Shown: positions 15,429 through 21,938 of the stretch, piece by piece | How the letters are laid out: the number at the start of each line of letters is the position of its first letter | Position numbering within the stretch: position 1 is the stretch's first letter | Assembly: GCA_035472475.1 (NCBI GenBank) | Contig: DATIPA010000109.1 | Location: forward strand, 1-21,938 | Origin: JAFAXD01 sp035472475 | GTDB lineage: Bacteria; Pseudomonadota; Alphaproteobacteria; Rhizobiales; Xanthobacteraceae | DNA: 21,938 nucleotides | Direction of reading: 5' to 3' | Made by a program: the position numbers and the translations under genes | The notes under the pieces: generated by a model | Told to the model about the DNA's origin: nothing | The model's database searches: none | What the model saw: only the letters and a program-made list of their open reading frames with translations

Positions 15429-15800
15429 CTACGCGTGCCCGAGCAGCGCCTTCTTGAGCCCGGCGGTCGGCTTCATGAAAAACACCAGCATGGTGCAGCC
15501 GTTCGGCGCTGTCGGGGAATGGCGGCTGCCTTTGGCGCGGATGACGAAATTGCCGGCGGTGCATGCGCCTTCCTGATCGACCAGCGACCCTTCGAGCACG
15601 TAGGTCTGTTCCAGGTCCTCATGTACGTGCGCCGGAATTCCGGCGCCCGGCTCGAGCTTTGCGATGATGGTCAGCATCCCGCTGACGGGATCGTGGTAGA
15701 TCACCTTCATCTTGTTCCCAGGCGATGTCTCGATCCAGGGCAGCGAATCTGTGTTGATGAAGCGCGAGGCCAGTGCCTCGAGGGCGGCTGCTTGCGTCAT
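15429..15800 (-). CDS. Cupin domain-containing protein
   Basis: A 123-residue single-domain cupin. Metal ligands of motif 1 are visible as His58, His60 and Glu64 (PAHVHEDLE), followed by TYVLEGSL, with His94 of motif 2 in GSRHSPTAPNG. It resembles ChrR-like anti-sigma cupins and small dioxygenase-type cupins; no catalytic role can be assigned. GGAGGAAA before the ATG supports the start. It lies 15 bp downstream of the metallo-beta-lactamase-fold gene on the same strand, so the two are almost certainly co-transcribed. It converges with the Bug-family receptor gene (77 bp). Confidence 0.9.
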   Translation of the reverse strand: MTQAAALEALASRFINTDSLPWIETSPGNKMKVIYHDPVSGMLTIIAKLEPGAGIPAHVHEDLEQTYVLEGSLVDQEGACTAGNFVIRAKGSRHSPTAPNGCTMLVFFMKPTAGLKKALLGHA

Positions 15801-15815
15801 AATCGTTTCCTCCAG

Positions 15816-16808
15816 TCACTTCGCTATGTTGAAGCACATCGCGCGCTGGTGCAGCGGTGCAATCGTTTTGGTGCCCGGCAACTCTTCCGCGATCGCCTCG
15901 AACAATGGCTCCACTCCAAGATCGACGAATGTGCCGAAGATCTGATCGTGATGTGCCGGAATGAAGGTCCGCGGCTTGAACAGTTTGACAAGCGCGAGCG
16001 TGACCGGCACCTGCACCTGCGCAACCGGATGTCCCTGGTAGGCGATGATGGCAAGATCGACCGGGCCGAGCTTCTGGGCGAGCGCGCGATCGCCGTCGGT
16101 CACCGGGCCGGCGCTGTCGAGCCAGAGCATCTTGAATCTGGTGTCGAAGGTGAACGCATAGGCAATCGTTCCCTTGGTGATCACGTCGGGAGCGAATGTT
16201 CCTTTGGCAAGGATTGCCTTCTCGGCCGCGGCCTGCTCCGGTGTCGCTGGACCGGCGTCAAGATCGTAGAGCTTGCCGAGTGTTGCGAGCACATCGCTCG
16301 ACAGCGTGCTGTGCTGCGCCAACGCCGTGTCGACCGTCACACCCGGGAACTGCAGCGTCTCGCCGCCCGACACCGCACTGCCTTGCCCCTCCGGGACGCC
16401 GAGTTTGTACGCGGTTTCGATGCTAATCGGAGCCCCGAATACCTTGGCCTTTGTCGCCTGCGCAATAGGCCCCACATCAGAGATGTGATCGAAATGGGCG
16501 TGGCCGATAAAGATCGCGTCCGTCTTCTTCACCTCGCTTGGTACAATGCCGGTCGGGCGATTGCGCGGACCGCGCTCGAAGTAGGTGTCGAGCAGAAAAA
16601 CCTGGCCCCGATAGACGAGTTCGAAATTGGAGGTCGATAGCCACCGCAGCACGATCACCGGCTGATCCTTAGCCGGCATCGGGCCACCCATTGCGGCCGG
16701 GACCGTGCTGCCGCAAGCGGCATCGGGCTGTCCCGGTTGGGCCCAGGCGTATGAAGCTAAAGTGGTTGCAAGCACGCCGGCTAGCGCACGACCGACACGC
16801 ACACGCAT
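15816..16808 (-). CDS. Exported MBL-fold metallo-hydrolase
   Basis: A 330-residue protein with a signal peptide (MRVRVGRALAGVLATTLASY, cleavage near AWAQ) and a metallo-beta-lactamase fold. The zinc motif is intact as His103, His105, Asp107 and His108 (GHAHFDH). Later segments AQHSTLSS, MLWLDSAGPVTDG, YQGHPVAQ and FIPAHHDQIF supply further metal ligands. It resembles UlaG-like/COG2220 hydrolases rather than antibiotic beta-lactamases. Export to the periplasm is predicted. GGAGG upstream of the ATG supports the start. First gene of a two-gene operon with the cupin; divergent from the DUF1272 gene. Substrate unknown. Confidence 0.92.
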   Translation of the reverse strand: MRVRVGRALAGVLATTLASYAWAQPGQPDAACGSTVPAAMGGPMPAKDQPVIVLRWLSTSNFELVYRGQVFLLDTYFERGPRNRPTGIVPSEVKKTDAIFIGHAHFDHISDVGPIAQATKAKVFGAPISIETAYKLGVPEGQGSAVSGGETLQFPGVTVDTALAQHSTLSSDVLATLGKLYDLDAGPATPEQAAAEKAILAKGTFAPDVITKGTIAYAFTFDTRFKMLWLDSAGPVTDGDRALAQKLGPVDLAIIAYQGHPVAQVQVPVTLALVKLFKPRTFIPAHHDQIFGTFVDLGVEPLFEAIAEELPGTKTIAPLHQRAMCFNIAK

Positions 16809-17027
16809 GGCGCTTCCTCCAATCCCTTTATTTTCGGGCCGATGGTAGCGAACGCCGTTGCGACGGCCAAGGTGCCGACCTGCAGAGCTGCCCGTCGTGA
16901 TCGCGCACGCGGGCAGCGCGAGACAGGCCGCAGCGGATCGACAAGTCGTGATTATCGTGACGCGCCGCGTGCGCTAACGTCGCGTGCGCCCGCGTTCGGG
17001 CATTCAGGAAAAGCCCAGGAGGGCGCG

Positions 17028-17339
17028 ATGGCGCTCGAGCTGCGACCAAATTGTGAATTTTGCGATCGTGACCTGCCACCGGCGTCCACGCTGGCGCGCG
17101 TCTGTTCCTTCGAATGTACGTTTTGCGCGGACTGTGTCGAGACCAAGCTCGCGAACGTTTGTCCGAACTGCGGCGGCGGTTTCGTGCCGCGGCCGATCCG
17201 GCCGGCGCGCGAGTGGCGGCCCGGCCTTTGCGTTGCGAATCGCCCGCCGTCAGCCAAGCGCGTGCATCTGTCGTACAGTTTCGATGACATTGCATCGCAT
17301 AGCGCGCGGATCAAACATATCGCGCCTGCGGATCGATAG
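17028..17339 (+). CDS. DUF1272 domain-containing zinc-binding protein
   Basis: A 103-residue small protein matching DUF1272 along its whole length. Eight cysteines form likely zinc sites: Cys9 and Cys12, Cys26, Cys30, Cys33 and Cys36, Cys45 and Cys48 (RPNCEFC, VCSFECTFCADC, CPNC). The following GGGFVPRPIRPAREW and the C-terminal half also fit the family. The function is not known; a treble-clef or ring-like zinc fold is inferred. The start is firm: AGGAGGG lies five bases before the ATG at 17028, although the frame is open back to 16842. It is followed by a decayed dienelactone hydrolase piece. Confidence 0.9.
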   Translation: MALELRPNCEFCDRDLPPASTLARVCSFECTFCADCVETKLANVCPNCGGGFVPRPIRPAREWRPGLCVANRPPSAKRVHLSYSFDDIASHSARIKHIAPADR

Positions 17340-17391
17340 CTGGCGGTGTCGCCGAGGGGGTGCGGAACATGAATTTGACCACTCGCTCTCT

Positions 17392-17604
17392 CTCCCGCCG
17401 AGCCCTGCCGATGTCGACAGGTTCGAGGATGAGATGCGTGCAACCAAGGTGGACTGGCAGTTTGTGTCCTATGGCGGCGCTGTACACGGCTTCAGCAATC
17501 CGAAGAACAATGACCCCGAGCATGGACTCGTGTACGACAAAAAAGCCGACCAGCGGTCTTGGAAAGCGATGCAGGATTTCTTCAACGAGACGTTTGCGAA
17601 GTAG
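17392..17604 (+). pseudogene. C-terminal remnant of a dienelactone hydrolase family gene
   Basis: The frame ending at the TAG at 17604 reads LPPSPADVDRFEDEMRATK, then VDWQFVSYGGAVHGFSNP, and ends RSWKAMQDFFNETFAK. This is the last ~70 residues of a dienelactone hydrolase-type alpha/beta hydrolase, including the catalytic His in GGAVHGF. The nucleophile Cys and the catalytic Asp region are missing: upstream of about 17392 the frame gives no family sequence and overlaps the DUF1272 gene in another frame. There is no start codon with a Shine-Dalgarno. I read this as a 5'-truncated pseudogene with its 3' end intact. It lies 12 bp from the end of the convergent SDR gene. Confidence 0.75.
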
Positions 17605-17616
17605 CCGGGCAGAGCC

Positions 17617-18390
17617 TCAGTTCGGAAGCAGCACGCCGGAGAGGCGCGCGCACACTTCGATCAGTCGATGTTGCGCGGTCTGGTCGCGAGCGATCGGGTT
17701 CGGGGCGCGCAATGCCTTGTGATAGAAATATTCGCCGCTGGAACGGGCCAATGCCTCATTGCTGACCGCAAGCCACGCCTGGGTCAGATGACCCTTGCTG
17801 AGGTCGTCGGTTGCGCCGGCCCCGCCCATGCGGGTTGCGACCCAGCCAGGCTCGAGCGCGTTGGCACGCACGGCCGGCCAGCGATTGGCGACCGAAAAGG
17901 CGAGAATCACGTCGTGCAGCTTGCTTTCGGCGTAGGCTTGCGCGCCCTGCCAACGTCGTTTGGTCCACAAAAGATCGTCGAGGTTCGGCTCGGCGCCGTG
18001 ATGCGTGCCGGAGCTCAGATAGATCAGCCGATCCGGCCGCTCGATCAACGCAGTTAGCACATACGGCGCAAGCACATTGGTGGCGAAGACGTGCGGGACG
18101 CCATGCTCGGTCGCCACGGGCCGTCCCTCCCGGTAGCCCACGCCGGCGTTGTGGATCACGGCATCGAAGCGGCCGAGCCGGTTGACTTGGTCGGCGACAG
18201 ATCTCGTCTCCGAAATCTGCGACAGGTCGCCGATCACGACAGCCTGCGCCCCCGGGGCGTCGGCCATCGCTTGCTCGGCGCGCGTCCGGTTGCGGCCGTG
18301 GAGTACGACCTGATGGCCCTGTTCGATCAACAATTGCCCGGCCATCAGGCCGAGCCCGGTGGATGATCCGGTGATGAAAATGCGCGCCAT
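17617..18390 (-). CDS. SDR family oxidoreductase
   Basis: A 257-residue classical short-chain dehydrogenase/reductase. Visible motifs are the dinucleotide-binding TGSSTGLG (7-14), Asp55 in GDLS, Asn81-Ala-Gly (HNAGVG), Ser126/127, and the catalytic Tyr153 and Lys157 in YAESK. Arg33 after strand 2 favours NADP(H). The substrate is unknown. The ATG at 18390 is the natural N-terminus (MARIFITGSS), but no Shine-Dalgarno precedes it; the leader is A/C-rich on the coding strand. It is divergent from the MGMT gene (119-bp gap). Confidence 0.93.
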   Translation of the reverse strand: MARIFITGSSTGLGLMAGQLLIEQGHQVVLHGRNRTRAEQAMADAPGAQAVVIGDLSQISETRSVADQVNRLGRFDAVIHNAGVGYREGRPVATEHGVPHVFATNVLAPYVLTALIERPDRLIYLSSGTHHGAEPNLDDLLWTKRRWQGAQAYAESKLHDVILAFSVANRWPAVRANALEPGWVATRMGGAGATDDLSKGHLTQAWLAVSNEALARSSGEYFYHKALRAPNPIARDQTAQHRLIEVCARLSGVLLPN

Positions 18391-18509
18391 TGTTGTTTTG
18401 TTTTGTGCTCGTGCCGGAGGATCGGTTGACTGCCGTATTGGATCCCAGGAATCGGGTTGAATTCTCGCCGTGGTCCTACGATTTTAAAGCGAAATCCGAG
18501 GTCCGTGTT

Positions 18510-19073
18510 ATGGGTCAAAGCGTGCACCATTATTGCATCTTCGAAACCGCGGGCGGCTTTTGCGGAATCGCGTGGAATAACGTCGGGATCACGCGATTCC
18601 TGTTGCCCACGGGAAGCGCTGAATCGACCGAGCGAAGCCTGCGGCGCCGCCTCCCCGGGGCGCAACCAGGCCCACCCACGCCGGAGGTGACCGAGGCAAT
18701 CGCGGCAGTGAAACGCTATTTCGCGGGTGAGGAGACGGATTTTTCCGGCTTCACGCTCGACCTCGGTGAGCAGGACGCGTTCTTCCAGCGCATCTACGTC
18801 GCGGCGCGGCAAGTCGGCTGGGGACGCACGACTACCTATGGCACGCTCGCGAAGGAACTTGGTGCCGGCCCGGAAGCTGCGCGCGACGTCGGACAAGCCA
18901 TGGCCAAGAATCCGGTAGCGCTGATCATCCCATGCCACCGGGTGTTGGCGGCCGGCGGCAAGGTTGGTGGCTTCTCCGCGCCCGGTGGCTCGGCCGCCAA
19001 GCGCCGCATGCTCGCGCTTGAGGGCGTTCACGTGGAGCCAGCGCGACCGGCGCAGCGGTCGTTTAGATTCTAA
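18510..19073 (+). CDS. ogt: Methylated-DNA--[protein]-cysteine S-methyltransferase
   Basis: A 187-residue DNA repair protein that takes the methyl group from O6-methylguanine onto its own cysteine. The active-site motif IPCHRV is intact (Cys142), followed by VLAAGGKVGGFSAPGG. The preceding helix-turn-helix region (TTYGTLAKELGAGPEAARDVGQAM) carries the DNA-binding helix, and the N-terminal ribonuclease-like domain is present. The start at 18510 has GAGG eight bases upstream; the frame is open back to 18390, but that would run into the SDR start. Length fits Ogt/AdaB-type proteins without the Ada regulatory domain. The symbol is the usual one for this type and is tentative. Confidence 0.93.
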   Translation: MGQSVHHYCIFETAGGFCGIAWNNVGITRFLLPTGSAESTERSLRRRLPGAQPGPPTPEVTEAIAAVKRYFAGEETDFSGFTLDLGEQDAFFQRIYVAARQVGWGRTTTYGTLAKELGAGPEAARDVGQAMAKNPVALIIPCHRVLAAGGKVGGFSAPGGSAAKRRMLALEGVHVEPARPAQRSFRF

Positions 19074-19183
19074 TCCTGGAGCAACGTGATCGCGGCGGGT
19101 TTGGGCCCGGAGCGTCATGCGAATTTTGGAATCCGCGCTGAAGCGGCCCGCGATGTATCACGAATTTCGGAAGCAAAGGCCCA

Positions 19184-19408
19184 CTAGTGCGGCTTGCCCA
19201 GCATATTGAGAACCCATTGCCGCATCGCGGCGACATCGTGCACGCCGAGCCGTGCCGCCTCGATGACCTCGCGCGCAATGATCTCAGTGAAGGGATCGTC
19301 GCGACCTGCAAGGTGCAAGTCGTCCAACAATTCTTCATACGCGCCGGCCATCACCTGGATGATCTCCGGCTCGAAAACAGCTTCTCGCATGAACGGATAA
19401 ACGGTCAT
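19184..19408 (-). CDS. Small hypothetical protein, helical
   Basis: A protein of about 74 residues (89 if the ATG at 19453 is used). The sequence FEPEIIQVMAGAYEELLDDL, then DPFTEIIAREVIEAARLG and MRQWVLNMLGKPH, is acidic and predicted helical; I recall similar short 'hypothetical protein' families in Bradyrhizobium, with no known function. The ATG at 19408 is preceded by a G-rich stretch that is too close to be a good Shine-Dalgarno; ATGs at 19453, 19420 and 19390 are alternatives. It converges with the MGMT gene and is divergent from the lyase-family gene. Confidence 0.65.
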   Translation of the reverse strand: MTVYPFMREAVFEPEIIQVMAGAYEELLDDLHLAGRDDPFTEIIAREVIEAARLGVHDVAAMRQWVLNMLGKPH

Positions 19409-19645
19409 CCCCACCCCCATACCGATTCGCCTGACCGAAGGCCGTGGGATCATTCTTTATCGCCGTGGCGTTTTTGCGACAACTCGGCGACAGGATTTGG
19501 CGTCGAACCTCTAGTGGAGTGGGTTTGGCATTCGCTACCGATCTTGCCGCGAGTCCGGGAAGATCGTCTTGTGAACTCTAAGCCGCCCCGAGAGCGGCGC
19601 GTATGATCTGGCTCACAAAGCCCGCAGAGACACCACGGTGTGCCT

Positions 19646-20500
19646 ATGAAAAAGTCGTTGCGGCCAATCCTCGATACCAACGCCCTGATCGTCGCGCCCG
19701 GTGTGTACGACCTGGTGTCGGCGCGCATCGCGGATAGCCTCGATTTTTCCGCCCTCTACATGACCGGCTTCGGCACCGCGGCCTCCAAGCTCGGATTGCC
19801 GGATGCCGGAATTGCGACGTACTCGGATATGGTCGAGCAGGTCGCGCGCATTTGCGAACGAACCGTCACCCCGCTGATCGCCGATGGTACCGGATACGGC
19901 GGAACCATCAACGTCCACCATTGCGTCCGCGGTTACGAGCGCGCGGGAGCGGCTGCGATTCAGCTCGAAGACCAGGAGATGCCGAAAAAGTGCGGACATA
20001 CGCCGGGTCGGCGGGTCGTTCCGATCGAGGAGATGGTTGCCAAGATCCGGGTGGCTTCGGACGCACGCTCGAGCGCCGATTTCCTGATCGTCGCGCGCAC
20101 CGATGCCCTGACCGAGCTCGGGTTTGATGAGGCCTTGCGACGGGCGGACGCTTACGGTGCCGCGGGCGCCGACATCATCTTCGTCGAGTCGCCCGAGTCG
20201 CGCGAGCAGATGCGGGCGATTGCAAATCGTATCGACCGCCCGCTCGTGGCGAATATGGTGGAGGGTGGCAAGACGCCGTTGTTGACCCAGGACGAATTGC
20301 GCGAGTTGGGATTCCGGATTGCGATCTACCCGGTCACATCGCTCCTGCATGCCGCGGGAGCAGTGCTCCAGGCATTGACAGCCCTTCGACAAGGTGGGGA
20401 CCCAAGCCAACTACGGCCGGCAATGCCGTTTGGCGAGTTCAACCGGCTGATTGGATTTGACGAAGTCAGAGCCATTGAAGGGCGATACACAACCGGGTGA
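19646..20500 (+). CDS. Isocitrate lyase/PEP mutase family protein
   Basis: A 284-residue TIM-barrel protein of the isocitrate lyase/phosphoenolpyruvate mutase superfamily. The lyase signature KKCGH (residues 114-118, followed by TPGRR) and the flanking QLEDQEM mark it as the lyase/oxaloacetate-decarboxylase-like branch rather than a mutase. RTDA at 151-154 is also conserved. The family splits C-C or P-C bonds of 2-hydroxy acids with Mg2+. At 79-84 the sequence reads ADGTGYG, where I expect ADGDTGYG, so one metal-binding Asp appears to be missing. The ATG at 19646 is preferred over a GTG six bases upstream. Monocistronic; it is divergent from the small hypothetical gene. Confidence 0.88.
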   Translation: MKKSLRPILDTNALIVAPGVYDLVSARIADSLDFSALYMTGFGTAASKLGLPDAGIATYSDMVEQVARICERTVTPLIADGTGYGGTINVHHCVRGYERAGAAAIQLEDQEMPKKCGHTPGRRVVPIEEMVAKIRVASDARSSADFLIVARTDALTELGFDEALRRADAYGAAGADIIFVESPESREQMRAIANRIDRPLVANMVEGGKTPLLTQDELRELGFRIAIYPVTSLLHAAGAVLQALTALRQGGDPSQLRPAMPFGEFNRLIGFDEVRAIEGRYTTG

Positions 20501-20529
20501 GGCGCTTTCGGGCTCACCGCGCGCATGCG

Positions 20530-20545
20530 GGTGGCCCAGGCCACC
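20530..20545 (+). terminator. Hairpin after the lyase-family gene
   Basis: GGTGGC (20530-20535) and GCCACC (20540-20545) pair around a 4-nt loop, 29 bp after the stop codon; the stem may extend by a G-U pair. The bases after it (TGGGTTGTGTTGG) are only moderately U-rich, so terminator function is plausible but weak. Confidence 0.4.
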
Positions 20546-20846
20546 TGGGTTGTGTTGGATTGATTGGCGCGCCCGAGGGGAGGCGCCGACACCCGGATGA
20601 ACTCTCTGAAAATCCTAAAGAATCTAGCCTGCCTGCTGAGCCTTTGATACCACCAAGCTAGACCACCGCGCAATGGAGGCACGAGCCAAGCAGCAGCAGG
20701 TCTTTAGCGGTGTTTTGAAGATCGCTCTTCGAACGAAGCCATGGCCCCTTGATTGAACAACAAGGACCCGTGTGTTCCCGTTTCGCAACACGATGAGTGA
20801 GGTCACCTTCCGTCATCACCTGCCATCAATTGCGATGCCCTCGTGG

Positions 20847-20873
20847 AAAAGGGCCAGCGGTGGCCAGCCCTTT
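20847..20873 (-). terminator. Intrinsic terminator of the micropeptide gene
   Basis: Read leftwards, AAAGGGCTGGC and GCTGGCCCTTT can form an 11-bp stem (two G-U pairs) around a 4-nt CACC loop, followed by TTTT at 20850-20847 on the coding strand. It begins about 30 nt after the micropeptide stop codon. This is a textbook rho-independent terminator and supports the micropeptide being a separate transcription unit. Confidence 0.7.
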
Positions 20874-20903
20874 ATCCCCGCACCTAGATGCGGCAGTTGT
20901 TTT

Positions 20904-20945
20904 CTACTTCTTGGCCTTCTTCTTGGCTTTCTTCTTCTTCGCCAT
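20904..20945 (-). CDS. Lysine-rich micropeptide, 13 residues
   Basis: On the minus strand, AAGGAGG ends five bases before an ATG at 20945 that opens MAKKKKAKKKAKK and a TAG at 20904. Ten of 13 residues are lysine; the other two after Met are alanine. The Shine-Dalgarno is near perfect and the intrinsic terminator about 30 nt downstream closes the unit. A weak promoter-like pair is visible upstream (TTAGTC at 21011-21006, 17-bp spacer, ACTAAT at 20988-20983). The length is far below ordinary gene-finder limits. Such a peptide could bind nucleic acid or ribosomes like the lysine-rich tail of H1-like proteins, but no function is known; the codons are AAG-dominated (AAA once), as in highly expressed genes. 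I recall longer lysine/alanine repeat peptides in related bacteria. Confidence 0.65.
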   Translation of the reverse strand: MAKKKKAKKKAKK

Positions 20946-21220
20946 GGTGTCCTCCTTCAGCCCCGACATCGGCGAGCCAGAGATTAGTTTAAAGCCGATA
21001 ATCAGGACTAACTCATTCCCTTCCGAGTCGCGAGACCAAACTGGCGCACAAAAGCGCACTGGGCGCGAGCCTCACCAAGGGCCGGCGGAACATCGGACGC
21101 CCGTTGGGAGCGAAGGAGGCTGGGACTTCCCGAACTGCGTCTCGTGCTTGGAACAATCTGCAAGACTCTAATGAGCGCCAGATGTAGGGTATCGACCACG
21201 GGTGGCAGAGGAACCTCGCC

Positions 21221-21442
21221 ATGACTGCCAGCGATTTCCGCGCCCTTGCGTCCCGATGCAATAGAGCGGCTCGCAACTGCTCCGATCCTTTCGCCAAGGA
21301 AGAGTTCCGCCGCCTCGCTTACGAGTTCGATGCGAAAGCCAACGAGTTGGATCATCTGTCCAAGGGGAGCAATCTAGCTTCACCGCACGCCGCTTGGCCT
21401 GTGACGAAGCTGTCCCCCGCCGAGGATCAGCGCGCAGGTTAG
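21221..21442 (+). CDS. Small hypothetical protein
   Basis: A 73-residue protein beginning MTASDFRALASRCNRAARNC, then DPFAKEEFRRLAYEFDAKANEL. This resembles the short helical 'hypothetical protein' family common in Bradyrhizobium-type genomes, which has no known function. GAGGAA about eight bases before the ATG supports the start. The last 20 residues are low in predicted structure. It is followed by a Crp/Fnr-type regulator gene on the same strand, 25 bp on, so the two may be co-transcribed. Confidence 0.75.
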   Translation: MTASDFRALASRCNRAARNCSDPFAKEEFRRLAYEFDAKANELDHLSKGSNLASPHAAWPVTKLSPAEDQRAG

Positions 21443-21467
21443 CGAAGCTTTTGGGCGCGAATTTCGC

Positions 21468-21938
21468 ATGGCGGCAACAAACGCAGTCACAGGACTTTTC
21501 GCCGCGCTCCCGCCGCGGCTATCTGCGCTCCTGTTCGCGAACGCAAAGCCCGTCCACCTCCCGGCCGGCCACGTGCTGTTCACCGCCGATGATGAAGGCG
21601 ACGGCTGCTATCGGATTGAGAAGGGGCTCCTTAAGGTCAGTATAATCTCCGCGTCGGGCGCCGAACGCATTCTTGCGATCCTCGGGACAGGCGCCATTGT
21701 CGGCGAGCTCGCGGTGCTCGATGGGTTGCCACGCTCGGCCACGGTGTTGGCGTTGCGTGACAGCGAGCTCCTATTCGTCAGCAAGGCCAAATTCGATCAA
21801 TGCGCCACCAAAGAGCTCTATTCGCATCTGTTGACGCTGCTTGCCTCACGTTTGCGCGATACCAACGATGTCATAGCGGCCGAGAGCTTCTTGCCGCTGC
21901 GGGGCCGGGTCGCACTGACGCTCTTCGACCTTGCCGAG
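21468..21938 (+). CDS. Crp/Fnr family transcriptional regulator (truncated by window end)
   Basis: The frame from ATG at 21468 is open to the last base, giving 157 residues. The cyclic-nucleotide-binding domain fold is clear: HLPAGHVLFTADDEGDGCYRI, then GLLKVSIIS, and the phosphate-binding-cassette region IVGELAVLDGLPRSATVLAL, followed by the dimerisation helix (HLLTLLASRLRDTNDVIAAE) and the beginning of the DNA-binding region (LPLRGRVALTLFDLAE). The helix-turn-helix is beyond the window. No FNR-type cysteine cluster is seen. The Shine-Dalgarno is weak. The ligand is unknown (cAMP or other). It is downstream of a small hypothetical gene. Confidence 0.88.
   Translation, partial: MAATNAVTGLFAALPPRLSALLFANAKPVHLPAGHVLFTADDEGDGCYRIEKGLLKVSIISASGAERILAILGTGAIVGELAVLDGLPRSATVLALRDSELLFVSKAKFDQCATKELYSHLLTLLASRLRDTNDVIAAESFLPLRGRVALTLFDLAE

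Larger units (their letters stand above)
20501..21220. other. Intergenic region of about 720 bp
   Basis: No ordinary protein gene is supported here. It holds a hairpin after the lyase gene (20530-20545), then about 300 bp with no recognised feature, then on the minus strand an intrinsic terminator (20847-20873) and a 13-codon lysine-rich micropeptide gene (20904-20945), and on the right the promoter region of the 21221 gene. Longer open frames in it lack family signatures and ribosome binding sites. Confidence 0.6.

Noticed and set aside
15306..16640. 444-residue plus-strand frame antisense to the MBL-fold and cupin genes
   Set aside because: Spans two real genes and their gap in antisense; no recognisable domain.
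15816..16808. Antibiotic-resistance beta-lactamase
   Set aside because: The MBL fold and HxHxDH motif are shared by many hydrolases; overall sequence resembles UlaG/COG2220-type proteins, not class B beta-lactamases.
20597..20646. 16-codon plus-strand frame encoding MNSLKILKNLACLLSL
   Set aside because: Hydrophobic and leader-like, but no clear Shine-Dalgarno and no downstream gene close by; could be chance.
20624..20806. 60-residue minus-strand frame in the 720-bp gap
   Set aside because: No Shine-Dalgarno, composition not like neighbouring genes, no family resemblance.

Overview
The window is GC-rich (estimated by eye, mid-60s %) and reads as alphaproteobacterial chromosome, most likely a Hyphomicrobiales lineage near Bradyrhizobium, Rhodopseudomonas or Xanthobacteraceae. 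This placement rests on remembered family resemblance (two-domain Usp, DUF1272, DUF427, MsnO8-type flavin oxidoreductase, orphan LivK and Bug receptors, small alphaproteobacterial hypotheticals), not on a search. I see no rRNA, tRNA, CRISPR array, insertion sequence or prophage gene. Genes are short units on alternating strands, typical of a metabolically versatile soil or rhizosphere bacterium.

Layout. 124-4374 (minus): an LLM flavin oxidoreductase, a small exported protein, a proline-rich L,D-transpeptidase, a DUF427 protein and a branched-chain-amino-acid-type binding protein. 4633-5457 (plus): a two-domain universal stress protein behind a perfect 14-bp palindrome. 5496-6485 (minus): a zinc alcohol dehydrogenase. 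6647-9140 (plus): a compact trio of trypsin/PDZ pseudoprotease, LuxR-type regulator with a worn receiver domain, and double GNAT protein; a hairpin covers the regulator's ribosome binding site. 9149-9697 (minus): a Nudix hydrolase. 10180-12979 (plus): a FadI-like thiolase and an NtaA/DszA-type flavin monooxygenase, preceded by a possible 3' gene remnant on the other strand. 13018-14195 (minus): two small membrane proteins. 14362-15351 (plus): a Bug-family solute receptor with a twin-arginine signal.

15429-16808 (minus): an exported metallo-beta-lactamase-fold hydrolase and a cupin in one operon. 17028-17339 (plus): a DUF1272 zinc protein, followed by a decayed C-terminal piece of a dienelactone hydrolase. 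17617-18390 (minus) SDR and 18510-19073 (plus) MGMT DNA repair protein are divergent. 19184-19408 (minus) is a small hypothetical. 19646-20500 (plus) is an isocitrate lyase/PEP mutase family enzyme that appears to lack one metal-binding aspartate. 20501-21220 holds no ordinary gene, but its minus strand carries a self-contained unit for a 13-residue lysine-only/alanine micropeptide with a strong Shine-Dalgarno and its own intrinsic terminator. 21221-21442 is a small hypothetical, and 21468 to the end is a truncated Crp/Fnr-type regulator.

Most interesting: the lysine micropeptide unit, the pseudoprotease-regulator pair with its RBS-sequestering hairpin, the altered metal site in the PEP mutase-family enzyme, and the two 3'-end gene remnants. 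Functionally the window mixes catabolism and uptake (oxidoreductases, thiolase, solute receptors, lyase), stress and repair (Usp, MGMT, Nudix) and envelope maintenance (L,D-transpeptidase).
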